Of a stretch of DNA of 51,679 nt, positions 1 to 8,890 are shown piece by piece; position 1 is the stretch's first letter; every line of letters starts with the position of its first letter. Position numbers and translations under genes: made by a program. Origin of the DNA: Dehalococcoidia bacterium (GTDB lineage: Bacteria > Chloroflexota > Dehalococcoidia > Lucifugimonadales > Lucifugimonadaceae); NCBI GenBank assembly GCA_002708085.1, contig PAOU01000009.1, positions 6,127 through 57,805 on the forward strand, given 5' to 3'. A model generated the notes under the pieces. It worked only from the letters and a program-made list of their open reading frames with translations. It was not told the origin of the DNA and searched no databases.

Positions 1-347
1 ATATATCCTTTTGATTTAGATGATAAAATTCCAGACATTAACCTCATGGTAGTGCCACTATTACCTGCGTCTAGTTCTAAATTAATATTTGGAAAGAGAT
101 TATCTCCTATTCCTTCAATTCTTAAAGATAATCCAGAATTATCTTGATCTAACTTTGAAATCTTTACTCCAAGTTTTTTTAGGATTTTCAATGTGCTAAT
201 ACAATCATCACCATCAGAAAAATTTTTAATATTACTAATACCTTTTGAAATAGAATTGAATATAGCAGATCTATGCGAAATTGATTTATCACTAGGGGTT
301 ATTAATTCTCCTCTAATAGAGTTAGGAGGGGATACAATAATGTTCAT
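1..347 (-). CDS. aroA: 3-phosphoshikimate 1-carboxyvinyltransferase (EPSP synthase), C-terminus off the left edge
   Basis: Reverse-strand translation from ATG at 347: MNIIVSPPNSIRGELITPSDKSISHRSAIFNSISKG...DAGNSGTTMRLMSGILSSKSKGY; SDKSISHR and GNSGTTMRL motifs. Not in the supplied track because it runs off the edge. Confidence 0.93.
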   Translation of the reverse strand, partial: MNIIVSPPNSIRGELITPSDKSISHRSAIFNSISKGISNIKNFSDGDDCISTLKILKKLGVKISKLDQDNSGLSLRIEGIGDNLFPNINLELDAGNSGTTMRLMSGILSSKSKGY

Positions 348-1351
348 TTTTTATCTTTTTTTTGGTTATAATTTTGAATATTGCCACGATTTTTAAAATA
401 TCCTGTGAGTTTAGAACCAAGAAATAGTTCGAGCATACCGCCACTTAGATCATTCGGATTTATTGAAGCATCGGAATTAGGATTGATACCTTCTTTGAAT
501 TTAAAAAATTTTTCTCTATATATTTCAGAATTATTTATTACATTTTTATAAGAATTAACTGATGGATCTGTAAGATAGGAGAAATTTTGATTAAATCTTT
601 TTATCCAATCTGCTGGCAATTGTTCTTTTAAAAATAGAAGATCACTTTCATCTTCAGGTTCTTTTAATGATAGTTCTGATAATTTCATGAAACTTGAACC
701 ATATAATTTTTTTATCTCTCTCCAAGAAGGGGATTCCATCATTAGATTTCGATAAGCAGTAGAAATTAAATTTGGAAGTCCATATAGGGCAAACATAAAA
801 TTATCGTATTCATCTATATGAAAAAATAAAGGAGAAAGATTTATAGATTTTAAAAGATTTACAACTATTTCCATACTTTCAGTTGACGTTTTAGAAGAGG
901 GAATTAAAACAAAATGATTTTGTGAAGGTTTTGAATTAATATCTTGATCAAATATTATGCTTCCACCAATAAAAGAAATGGAGTTTTCAAATAATGAATC
1001 AGCATAATCTGAAATCTCTTTTTTGAAAATACTTGTATCTATAATTACACAATCTTTTTTAACAAACTCATTTAAATTTTTTAATAAGTCATTGATTTCT
1101 ACTTTTGGGACACAAATAAAAATTATATCTGCATCACTTGTAGCAGTTTTTAAGTTCCATTCTGTAGCATCTAATATATTAGATTTCTTCATCTTAGAAT
1201 GCGTATTAGTGTCAGCATCATATCCTATTAATTGATAATTTTTAGATGTAGAAGAATAGAGTAATTCTGATAATGTTTTTCCAAATTCGCCTAAACCTAT
1301 TACGGTAATTTTATTAATTTGAAGTCCGTTATAATTATTCATCATAGTCAT
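344..1351 (-). CDS. prephenate dehydrogenase-like protein (NAD-binding Rossmann, GLGEFG)
   Basis: ITVIGLGEFGKTL N-terminus, D-x-IFICVPK segment, HFVLIPS; directly upstream of aroA; TGA stop overlaps aroA ATG (ATGA). Confidence 0.75.
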   Translation of the reverse strand: MTMMNNYNGLQINKITVIGLGEFGKTLSELLYSSTSKNYQLIGYDADTNTHSKMKKSNILDATEWNLKTATSDADIIFICVPKVEINDLLKNLNEFVKKDCVIIDTSIFKKEISDYADSLFENSISFIGGSIIFDQDINSKPSQNHFVLIPSSKTSTESMEIVVNLLKSINLSPLFFHIDEYDNFMFALYGLPNLISTAYRNLMMESPSWREIKKLYGSSFMKLSELSLKEPEDESDLLFLKEQLPADWIKRFNQNFSYLTDPSVNSYKNVINNSEIYREKFFKFKEGINPNSDASINPNDLSGGMLELFLGSKLTGYFKNRGNIQNYNQKKDKK

Positions 1352-2093
1352 CTAAGTCTTGATTTTCAGAAAAATTTGGTAAGAAAGGAGTATTTGATGA
1401 AGTGTCATTGGACTTTAAAGGTTTTAATTTCTGTATTTGATTTTTTAAAGATTTAATTTGATATAAAGAAATGCCATTACCATCTACAGCAAATCCAGAA
1501 ACATTTGTTTTTCTTAATAATTCTAAATCAGAAAAAGAAGGTAAAGAATTAGAATACATAAAAATAGTTCCTGAATTTTTTAAAACCATTTCTTGAATTT
1601 TTAATAGATCTGAAATCTTTAATGGAAAAGCTATAGAGTCATTTTTTATAAATAAAAAATCAAATCCAACTTCTTCAATACAAGCACCTTTATCATCACT
1701 AATTAATGATGAAATAAAATATGCAGATGATAAATTTTCTGATAATAATAATTCTGCATTCACATTATCAGAAGCATATACAATGAAATCAAACTCATTG
1801 TTTTCTAAAAATTTTAAATCAGTATTAGAATTATCATATAGTTCTAATCCAATAATCATTTTTGATTTTTTAATTGAATCTAAAGAATTATCATTATCAA
1901 AATTTTTTAGAATAATAGCATCAGAATATTTTAAAACTTTCATGTCAAAAGGTTTATTTAAATCAACATAAGTAAGTAAGATCATATTGGGGTTTTCTTT
2001 AATAGTTTTATTAGAATTAAATCCAATTGAAGTTGAGTCAGGTATATTTAAGTTTTCAATTAATTCAGTTATTTTAGTCATTGTTTTCCTCAT
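1335..2093 (-). CDS. hypothetical protein (start may be internal Met, MTKITELIE)
   Basis: Long ORF between PAC2-family gene and prephenate dehydrogenase gene, overlapping both; no motif recognised. Confidence 0.7.
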   Translation of the reverse strand: MRKTMTKITELIENLNIPDSTSIGFNSNKTIKENPNMILLTYVDLNKPFDMKVLKYSDAIILKNFDNDNSLDSIKKSKMIIGLELYDNSNTDLKFLENNEFDFIVYASDNVNAELLLSENLSSAYFISSLISDDKGACIEEVGFDFLFIKNDSIAFPLKISDLLKIQEMVLKNSGTIFMYSNSLPSFSDLELLRKTNVSGFAVDGNGISLYQIKSLKNQIQKLKPLKSNDTSSNTPFLPNFSENQDLDDYDE

Positions 2094-2955
2094 CAGACCT
2101 AGATTTTTTTAAAAAGTTTTCTAGATCATGAAATAATTTGACATCTTCTTCTGTATTTTCAAACGTAGGAAGAGATGAATCGTACCTTTCTTCAAGATTA
2201 TTGACATAATTTTTCAATTCAGTGTCTTGAAGAATTGCGTTATCTAATCTAGCTCTAAATTTAGCAGCTTTTGTATTAAGTTTTGTTAAGTCAGATTTTA
2301 TTCCAATTTCAGAATCAAGTTTATTTAATAAAGCTAATGATAAAATTGGATTAGGTGAGGCTTGAAGGTAATGAGGTGAGTGTGCCCAAATACTTAAACA
2401 TGAAATATCAATTTTAGAAAATTTATCTAATAATATTGATGTAATACCAGTAGGGCCTTCATAAGATGCTCTTTCGAATTGTTTAGATGTAAATTTATCA
2501 GGTATATCATTAGTAGAAGTAAGAGTTAATTTTGGAACTCTGGTGTGAGGAATTGCATCTAATAATGCTCCTAAAGTAATTACTAATTCAACATTAAATT
2601 TTTGAGATAATTCTATAATTAAATCTCCAAAAGTATTCCATTTTAAGTGGGGTTCTATTCCATTAAGAATAATCAAATCGTGATTATTCTTAATTTTAGG
2701 AACAAAGGAAAAATCATTACTAGGCCATTTTAATAATCTTTTATCATCTTCTGTATAAACCATAGGTCTTTCTCTAGAAAAATTAAAGAAATCTTCAGAT
2801 TGAATTTCTGCAAATTTTTTAGCATCCAAATTTTCTGATAGAGTTTTTAAAGCATTAGTAGCTGATTGACCTGCATCAGGCCATCCAGCAAAAGCAAATA
2901 TAAGAATAGAAGAATCAGATTTTATATCATTGTTATTATTTAAATAATTAATCAT
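2074..2955 (-). CDS. PAC2 (proteasome assembly chaperone) family protein
   Basis: ILIFAFAGWPDAGQSATNAL ... VITLGALLDAIPHTRVPKLTLTS ... GPTGITSIL ... SIWAHSPHYLQASPNP typical of PAC2. Confidence 0.85.
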   Translation of the reverse strand: MINYLNNNNDIKSDSSILIFAFAGWPDAGQSATNALKTLSENLDAKKFAEIQSEDFFNFSRERPMVYTEDDKRLLKWPSNDFSFVPKIKNNHDLIILNGIEPHLKWNTFGDLIIELSQKFNVELVITLGALLDAIPHTRVPKLTLTSTNDIPDKFTSKQFERASYEGPTGITSILLDKFSKIDISCLSIWAHSPHYLQASPNPILSLALLNKLDSEIGIKSDLTKLNTKAAKFRARLDNAILQDTELKNYVNNLEERYDSSLPTFENTEEDVKLFHDLENFLKKSRSDEENND

Positions 2956-3020
2956 TCAACCTCAAAAATGTGTTTTTTAAAATATTAACATTTTAATGAA
3001 TAAGAAACTAAAATAATTAC

Positions 3021-3767
3021 ATGAAATTAATTGCACATAGAGGAAACTCTTCAAAAGCACCTGAGAATACAGTAAGAAGTTTTAAAAAATCTCTTCTCTC
3101 TGGATTTAATATTATTGAATTTGACGTTCAATTATCCAAAGATAATTTTCCCGTAATTTTTCATGATGAAAGGTTAGAAAGAACAACAGATGGAAAAGGC
3201 TTTTTAAGAGATCACTACTGGAATGAATTAAAAAAATTAGATGCAGGAGAATGGTTCGGAGAAAATTTCAAAGAAGAAAAGATACCTTCATTTGATGAAA
3301 TTTTAAAAAAATTTTCAAGTAATACGCACTTACAAATAGAAATAAAATCCAATGAAGAAAACATATCTCAAATAATAATTAAATCTTTAGAAAAATATTC
3401 ATTGATAAAAAATTACAAACAAAAAGCATATTCTATACCTGGATTTAGTATTACATCATTCAATATAAATCAGATAATTAAAACAAAAAGATATCAACCC
3501 CAAATAAATGTAGGATGGCTAGTAAAAGATAATGAAGATGAAAATAATCTTATTGAAAAGCTTTTAGATAATAATATAAATATGTATATCCCTAATATTA
3601 ATTCAGAATTTTGGAAAAAGATTGAACTAAAGAAATCTCTAAAAGAAAATAATATTACAGTTTGTGCGTGGGGAGCTAAAAAATTTAGTGATGTAAAAAA
3701 AATGTTATATTCAGGAGCTGATGCTATGACTGTAGATTGGCCTGAAGAAGCAATAAAAATTATTTGA
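3021..3767 (+). CDS. glycerophosphodiester phosphodiesterase (GDPD) family
   Basis: AHRGNSSKAPENTVRSFKKSL, EFDVQLSKDNFPVIFHDERLERTTDGKG, WGAKKFSDVKKML. Confidence 0.93.
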   Translation: MKLIAHRGNSSKAPENTVRSFKKSLLSGFNIIEFDVQLSKDNFPVIFHDERLERTTDGKGFLRDHYWNELKKLDAGEWFGENFKEEKIPSFDEILKKFSSNTHLQIEIKSNEENISQIIIKSLEKYSLIKNYKQKAYSIPGFSITSFNINQIIKTKRYQPQINVGWLVKDNEDENNLIEKLLDNNINMYIPNINSEFWKKIELKKSLKENNITVCAWGAKKFSDVKKMLYSGADAMTVDWPEEAIKII

Positions 3768-5502
3768 GTTTATAATTATCTTTATCATGTTCAAGTGCTA
3801 CTTTTCTTCCATCTTCAACATTTACATATTTTAAAATAATTACTCCGATAAAAATTTGAATTGCTAATGAAATTATTCCAGTTCTTGGAGTAAAAAACCC
3901 TGCTAGTAAGGCATATGTTACTGGACCAATAACTGATACTGCTCTCCAAGAAAAAGAAAAGAATCCAAAAAACTCACCACTTCTTGATTTTGGTACCATG
4001 TAAGCAAACAGACTTCTTCCTAAAGCTTGAGATCCACCCATTACAATACCTACTCCTATTCCCAATATAATAAATTGAATATCTTGACTAAAACCTAATG
4101 GTGCCCAAATAATCATTCTTAAAAACCTAGGCCACAAATCTATAAAATTTTCATTTAATTTTGTAGGATGAGTATCACATATTGATGATTGATTATCTAA
4201 GTTACCACCTAATACAGACGCACTAAAACGACATCCATCTAGTCCAAAATTATCAAGAAATAAAGAAACTTGATTTTCATTTAGAAAATTTTCATCTTCA
4301 TTATGATCTATTAAATCAATATTAAGATTAGCCCATTCAATTTCATTTTTATTTGTATCTGAAAGTGTAGGTTTAGTAGTAAGTTCGTAATTGTCTTTAG
4401 TCTTATCATAATTTAATTGATAATCATATTGTGTATGAGTAGATAAGTTTAAGGGAGCAAAGCCTACTGCTAAAATTGTTATAAAACCCCAACCTAAAAC
4501 TGCAGTAATTAATGATTTTTTGGTACCAATTTTTTTAGATAAATATGCAAAAAACATTGCTCCAGGCGTAGCTACAAATTGAACAATCAAAATTGTAAGA
4601 ATATTAGTTTCAGCGGAAATTCTCAGTACATCAAGACCAAAAGCTCCAGCAACTCCAAGGGCTGTTTGTATTGCATCATTAAAAATAATAAATGCCAATA
4701 AAAAAATTAACAGAGTTTTAAATTGTTTAAACTCTTTAGCAGTTTTACGTAATTGTTTAAATGCTTGTGAGATAGAATGGAAAAGTTTAAATTTACCAGA
4801 ATCTTGTATTTCAATTTTTGGTTCAGGTACAACTAGTATTGTCCATATTGCCCAACCAAATGCCCACAGGCCAGTAGATGCTATACAGGATCTAATAGCA
4901 ATATCTGAATAATCAAAAAATATAAGAAATATTACATGAACAAGTAAAAGAAGTCCGCCACCCAAATATCCATAAGCATAACCTCTACTACTAACATCAT
5001 CTAATAAATCTTCAGGAGCAATATGCGGAAGTAGGGAATTATAAAATACATTAGAACCAGCAAATCCTATAGCAGCAAGAAAATAAAAAGCTAAACTAAA
5101 TAGCCATGGAGTAGATGTATATGCAGATAAAAATAGTAATAAAGTACAAAATGATCCAGTAGCACATAAAATAGTCAAAAGTTTTTTCTTAAGTCCAGAT
5201 CTATCTGCAATAATCCCAAAAATAGGACTGCTTAATGCAACTATAAAAGTAGCTAATGCACCAGTAAGAGCCCAAACAACTGAAGCAGAAAACTGAAAGC
5301 CCCAAAATACAGCTCCTGATCCCATTTCTGCTTTGTAAAGAGAAACAAAATAAACAGGCATAATTGCAACAACTACACTTGTATAAAAACCAGAATTAGC
5401 CCAATCATACATACACCATGCTCTAATTATTTTTCTTTCAGCATTTGAAAGTTTACTTAGAGGAGAATTAGATGATTTTAAAATTTTTGAAAATAAAGAC
5501 AT
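3760..5502 (-). CDS. MFS transporter, UMF1/Atg22-like, with a large soluble loop
   Basis: AWCMYDWANSGFYTSVVVAIMPVYF N-terminus, multiple TM helices, GGSQALGRSLFAYMVPKSRSGEFFGFFS. Confidence 0.87.
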   Translation of the reverse strand: MSLFSKILKSSNSPLSKLSNAERKIIRAWCMYDWANSGFYTSVVVAIMPVYFVSLYKAEMGSGAVFWGFQFSASVVWALTGALATFIVALSSPIFGIIADRSGLKKKLLTILCATGSFCTLLLFLSAYTSTPWLFSLAFYFLAAIGFAGSNVFYNSLLPHIAPEDLLDDVSSRGYAYGYLGGGLLLLVHVIFLIFFDYSDIAIRSCIASTGLWAFGWAIWTILVVPEPKIEIQDSGKFKLFHSISQAFKQLRKTAKEFKQFKTLLIFLLAFIIFNDAIQTALGVAGAFGLDVLRISAETNILTILIVQFVATPGAMFFAYLSKKIGTKKSLITAVLGWGFITILAVGFAPLNLSTHTQYDYQLNYDKTKDNYELTTKPTLSDTNKNEIEWANLNIDLIDHNEDENFLNENQVSLFLDNFGLDGCRFSASVLGGNLDNQSSICDTHPTKLNENFIDLWPRFLRMIIWAPLGFSQDIQFIILGIGVGIVMGGSQALGRSLFAYMVPKSRSGEFFGFFSFSWRAVSVIGPVTYALLAGFFTPRTGIISLAIQIFIGVIILKYVNVEDGRKVALEHDKDNYKLK

Positions 5503-5507
5503 TTTAA

Positions 5508-6536
5508 TTAATTTATAATACTATTTGTTGCTCTCAATAATGTTTCTTGAACTAGAACTTCATGTTCTAAAGTTCTATCAGGTTTTTTTAATCCTTTTAT
5601 AGACTTTATAAAAGAATCAAAACTTTCAACATATCTAGGTTTATCAGTAAGTGTAATAGAATCAGAGTAATATTCTTCTTCTATAGGCAATGAATCATTA
5701 GATTTTTTTAAATTAATTTGTAAAAATTGTGCTGGTTCAAATGGTTCTAGTATAAGAGTTCCATTTTCACCATATACTTCAAATCTTCTAGTTTTCATAT
5801 GATTTATAGTTCTTGAATTGATTTCAATAGTAGCTATAGATTTATCAAACTCAAACACTGCTAAAGTATTATCAGAGTAATTTTTTATTGATGAAATATC
5901 TCTTCGTAAAAATGAATATATTTTATTAGGACGACCTAAAAAATAAACTATTTGATCAATCATATGACCTCCTAGATCAAATAATATTCCTCCTTGATGT
6001 TTAGAAATTTGTATTTCTCCGTTTAAACCTTCAGGTAAAATATTAGTAGACATATTAGCTCTAATATTAAATACGTTCCCAATTTTGCCTTGAGAAATAA
6101 TTTCAGCAATCTTAGTAAAACCATCATGCTTTCTAAACATATAACCCATCTGAATAAACAAATTTTTTTGTTTAGCGATTTTTATACATGAAAGGAAATC
6201 GTCAAAATTATCTCCTGCAGGTTTATCATAGAAAACGTGTTTTCCAGATTTAAGAATTTCATATGTTTGAGCTAAACTTTCAAAATTATTACCTTCTGAA
6301 GCTACCGCTTTAATAGTTGGATCTAAAAAAACTTGATCTTGATGTTCAAAAAAGATCACTTTATTCCATGGATATTCATTAAGATTTTTTAATTCTTCAA
6401 CTCTATTTATATCTGGTTCAAAAATTCCCTTAACTTCAACATCATCATTCTCTAACATAACTTGCAAAACTCCTTCAGCATGACCATGTTTAGTTCCAAT
6501 TTGTGCCACAGAAATTTTTGAATTTTTAGAGTTCAT
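5508..6536 (-). CDS. Gfo/Idh/MocA family oxidoreductase
   Basis: ISVAQIGTKHGHAEGV, KSGKHVFYDKPAG, GGILFDLGGHMIDQIVYFLG. Confidence 0.9.
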   Translation of the reverse strand: MNSKNSKISVAQIGTKHGHAEGVLQVMLENDDVEVKGIFEPDINRVEELKNLNEYPWNKVIFFEHQDQVFLDPTIKAVASEGNNFESLAQTYEILKSGKHVFYDKPAGDNFDDFLSCIKIAKQKNLFIQMGYMFRKHDGFTKIAEIISQGKIGNVFNIRANMSTNILPEGLNGEIQISKHQGGILFDLGGHMIDQIVYFLGRPNKIYSFLRRDISSIKNYSDNTLAVFEFDKSIATIEINSRTINHMKTRRFEVYGENGTLILEPFEPAQFLQINLKKSNDSLPIEEEYYSDSITLTDKPRYVESFDSFIKSIKGLKKPDRTLEHEVLVQETLLRATNSIIN

Positions 6537-6680
6537 AAAAATACCTAGTTTTTAAAGAATAAATTCAGTGTATTTTTTTCCTGTTCACTAAGCAATAAAT
6601 ATTTTATTAAATATAAAAGTAAAAATTCTTAAGTATCATTGTGTTATCATTCTTTAATATTTTTAATATTTGGAGGTTAA

Positions 6681-8027
6681 GTGGCTAACTATAATAAAAA
6701 TTCCAATCCATCAAAATTGAAAATAACAGATATGCGAATTGCTGTTGTTGGTCATGACAATTGGAGATGGCCAATTATAAAAATTCATACTAATCAAGGT
6801 CTAATAGGATTAGGTGAAGTTAGAGATGGTGCCAGTGCTAGATATGCCTTAATGTTAAAAAGTAGACTTTTAGGAGAAAATCCTTGCAATGTTGAAAAGT
6901 TATTTAGAAAAATAAAACAATTTGGTGGCCATGGAAGATTAGGAGGAGGAGTATGTGGGGTAGAAATGGCATTGATGGATTTAGCTGGAAAAGCTTATGA
7001 AGTACCTGCATATATGATAGCCGGTGGAAAATATCGTGATCAAATAAGAGTTTATTCAGATACACCATCAAAAAAAGATCCTGTAGAAATGGGTCATGCA
7101 CTTAAAGAAAGAATGGACAGAGGTTTCACTTACTTAAAAATGGATATTGGAATTTGGATTGCAGAGGAAATTGATGGTGGAATAATTTTCCCTAATGATT
7201 ATCATGAAACTGAAATTCAAGAAGGATCCACTGGAGGATCACAAAAAAGTATGATTAATGAGTCACAAAATGTAATGCACCCATTTACAGGCATTCAATT
7301 AACTGAAAAAGGTATAAAAGAAATTTCAGAATATGTTAAAACTGTAAGAGATATTGTGGGTTATGAAATCCCTATTGCCACGGATCATTTTGGACATATA
7401 GGTCTTGAAAGTTGTATTAGGTTAGGTAAAGAGTTAGATAAGTATTCGCTTGCATGGTATGAAGACATGATTCCTTGGCAGTATACCCAACAATGGAAAC
7501 AATTGAAAAATTCTGTTGATACTCCAGTATCTACGGGAGAAGACATATATCTACTTGATGGTTTCAAACCTTTAATAGACAATGATGCAGTTTCTATCAT
7601 TCATCCAGATTTAGCTACATCAGGTGGGATTTTAGAGACAAAGAGAATTGGAGATTATGCTCAAGAGAAGGGAATACCAATGGCATTACATCAAGCAGGT
7701 TCACCTGTAGTAGCAATGGCTAATGTACATTGTGCAGCTGCAACAGAAGGGTTTATAGCCCTGGAAATGCACTCAGTTGACAACCCATGGTGGGATGATC
7801 TCGTTAATGGTGAGACCGATAAAATAATAAATAATGGCTTTGTTAAAGTTCCTGAAAGTCCAGGTTTGGGAATAACGTTAAATGAGGATGCTGTTGAAAA
7901 ACATTTAAACACTAATGCTAGTGGTTTTGCAGGAAAAGGAAAATCAATGGATATATATCCAACAGGAGCTTTCGAGCCTACTGATGAATGGGACAAATTA
8001 GATTCACATGATAGAACTTGGAGTTAA
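6681..8027 (+). CDS. mandelate racemase/muconate lactonizing enzyme family (enolase superfamily)
   Basis: GTG start; GEVRDGASARYAL, GVCGVEMALMDLAGKA, YLKMDIG, ATDHFGHIG, YEDMIPW, STGED, MALHQAGSPV motifs. Confidence 0.92.
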   Translation: MANYNKNSNPSKLKITDMRIAVVGHDNWRWPIIKIHTNQGLIGLGEVRDGASARYALMLKSRLLGENPCNVEKLFRKIKQFGGHGRLGGGVCGVEMALMDLAGKAYEVPAYMIAGGKYRDQIRVYSDTPSKKDPVEMGHALKERMDRGFTYLKMDIGIWIAEEIDGGIIFPNDYHETEIQEGSTGGSQKSMINESQNVMHPFTGIQLTEKGIKEISEYVKTVRDIVGYEIPIATDHFGHIGLESCIRLGKELDKYSLAWYEDMIPWQYTQQWKQLKNSVDTPVSTGEDIYLLDGFKPLIDNDAVSIIHPDLATSGGILETKRIGDYAQEKGIPMALHQAGSPVVAMANVHCAAATEGFIALEMHSVDNPWWDDLVNGETDKIINNGFVKVPESPGLGITLNEDAVEKHLNTNASGFAGKGKSMDIYPTGAFEPTDEWDKLDSHDRTWS

Positions 8028-8033
8028 TAATTT

Positions 8034-8882
8034 ATGGAAATTACTCTTTTTCAATTAATTGTTTTTCTATTATTAGGAATTATTGCGACATCATATGGAG
8101 TGTTAGTAGGCGCAGGAGGAGGCTTCATAATTGGGCCAGTATTAATTCTATTATTTGGCTGGGATAATAAAACAGCTGTAGGAACTAGTTTAGTATGTGT
8201 TTCAGTAGCATCCATTTCAGGAGCAATATCATATTTAAGATTGAAAATTGTTGATATTAGGAGTGCAATTCTTTTTGGAATAGCAGCAATGCCGGGAGCA
8301 ATATTAGCAGTAATTGGATTAGAAAAAATAGATAGTGCTATTTTTAATATTCTGTTTGCAATTATGCTTTTATTAACTGGATTCTATGTGTTTTGGAGTC
8401 CATCAAAATCTAAAAAATCATCCACTAATGAAAATGAAAATGAAAAAAATAAAGGATACTGGAGAGTTTATAGAAAAATCACACCAACTATTGGAGATAA
8501 ATACACATATAATTTTATTGAACCACTGGCTACTGCATTGAATACAATTTTTGGTTTTATATCTAGTTTTTTTGGTATAGGAGGGGGTCCTTTACGAACA
8601 CCCTCATTAATATATTTTTTTAATTTTCCTGTAAAAGTAGCTACCGCAACATCTGTAGCTACAATGTCTATATATACTATATTTGGATCTATAGCTCATT
8701 TATACAATGGGAATGTTGAAATTCAACCAGTTTTACCATTAGCTATAGGAGCAATAATAGGTTCTCAATTTGGCGTTATTATTTCAAAGAAAATTAAAGG
8801 AAGACTTATGATGAAACTATTATCATTTGCAATGATAGCTATAGCAATACAAATGGGAATAGAAGGGATAAACGGTCTATAA
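8034..8882 (+). CDS. sulfite exporter TauE/SafE family permease
   Basis: GVLVGAGGGFIIGPVLILLFGWDNKTAVGTSL and second repeat FGIGGGPLRTPSLIYFFNFPVKVATATS; multiple TM helices. Confidence 0.92.
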   Translation: MEITLFQLIVFLLLGIIATSYGVLVGAGGGFIIGPVLILLFGWDNKTAVGTSLVCVSVASISGAISYLRLKIVDIRSAILFGIAAMPGAILAVIGLEKIDSAIFNILFAIMLLLTGFYVFWSPSKSKKSSTNENENEKNKGYWRVYRKITPTIGDKYTYNFIEPLATALNTIFGFISSFFGIGGGPLRTPSLIYFFNFPVKVATATSVATMSIYTIFGSIAHLYNGNVEIQPVLPLAIGAIIGSQFGVIISKKIKGRLMMKLLSFAMIAIAIQMGIEGINGL

Positions 8883-8890
8883 GGAGTAAA

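Noticed and set aside
7691-7996. Track ORF of 101 aa on minus strand (and 6904..7101, 7385..7600)
   Set aside because: Lie entirely antisense within the enolase-superfamily gene; compositional by-products.
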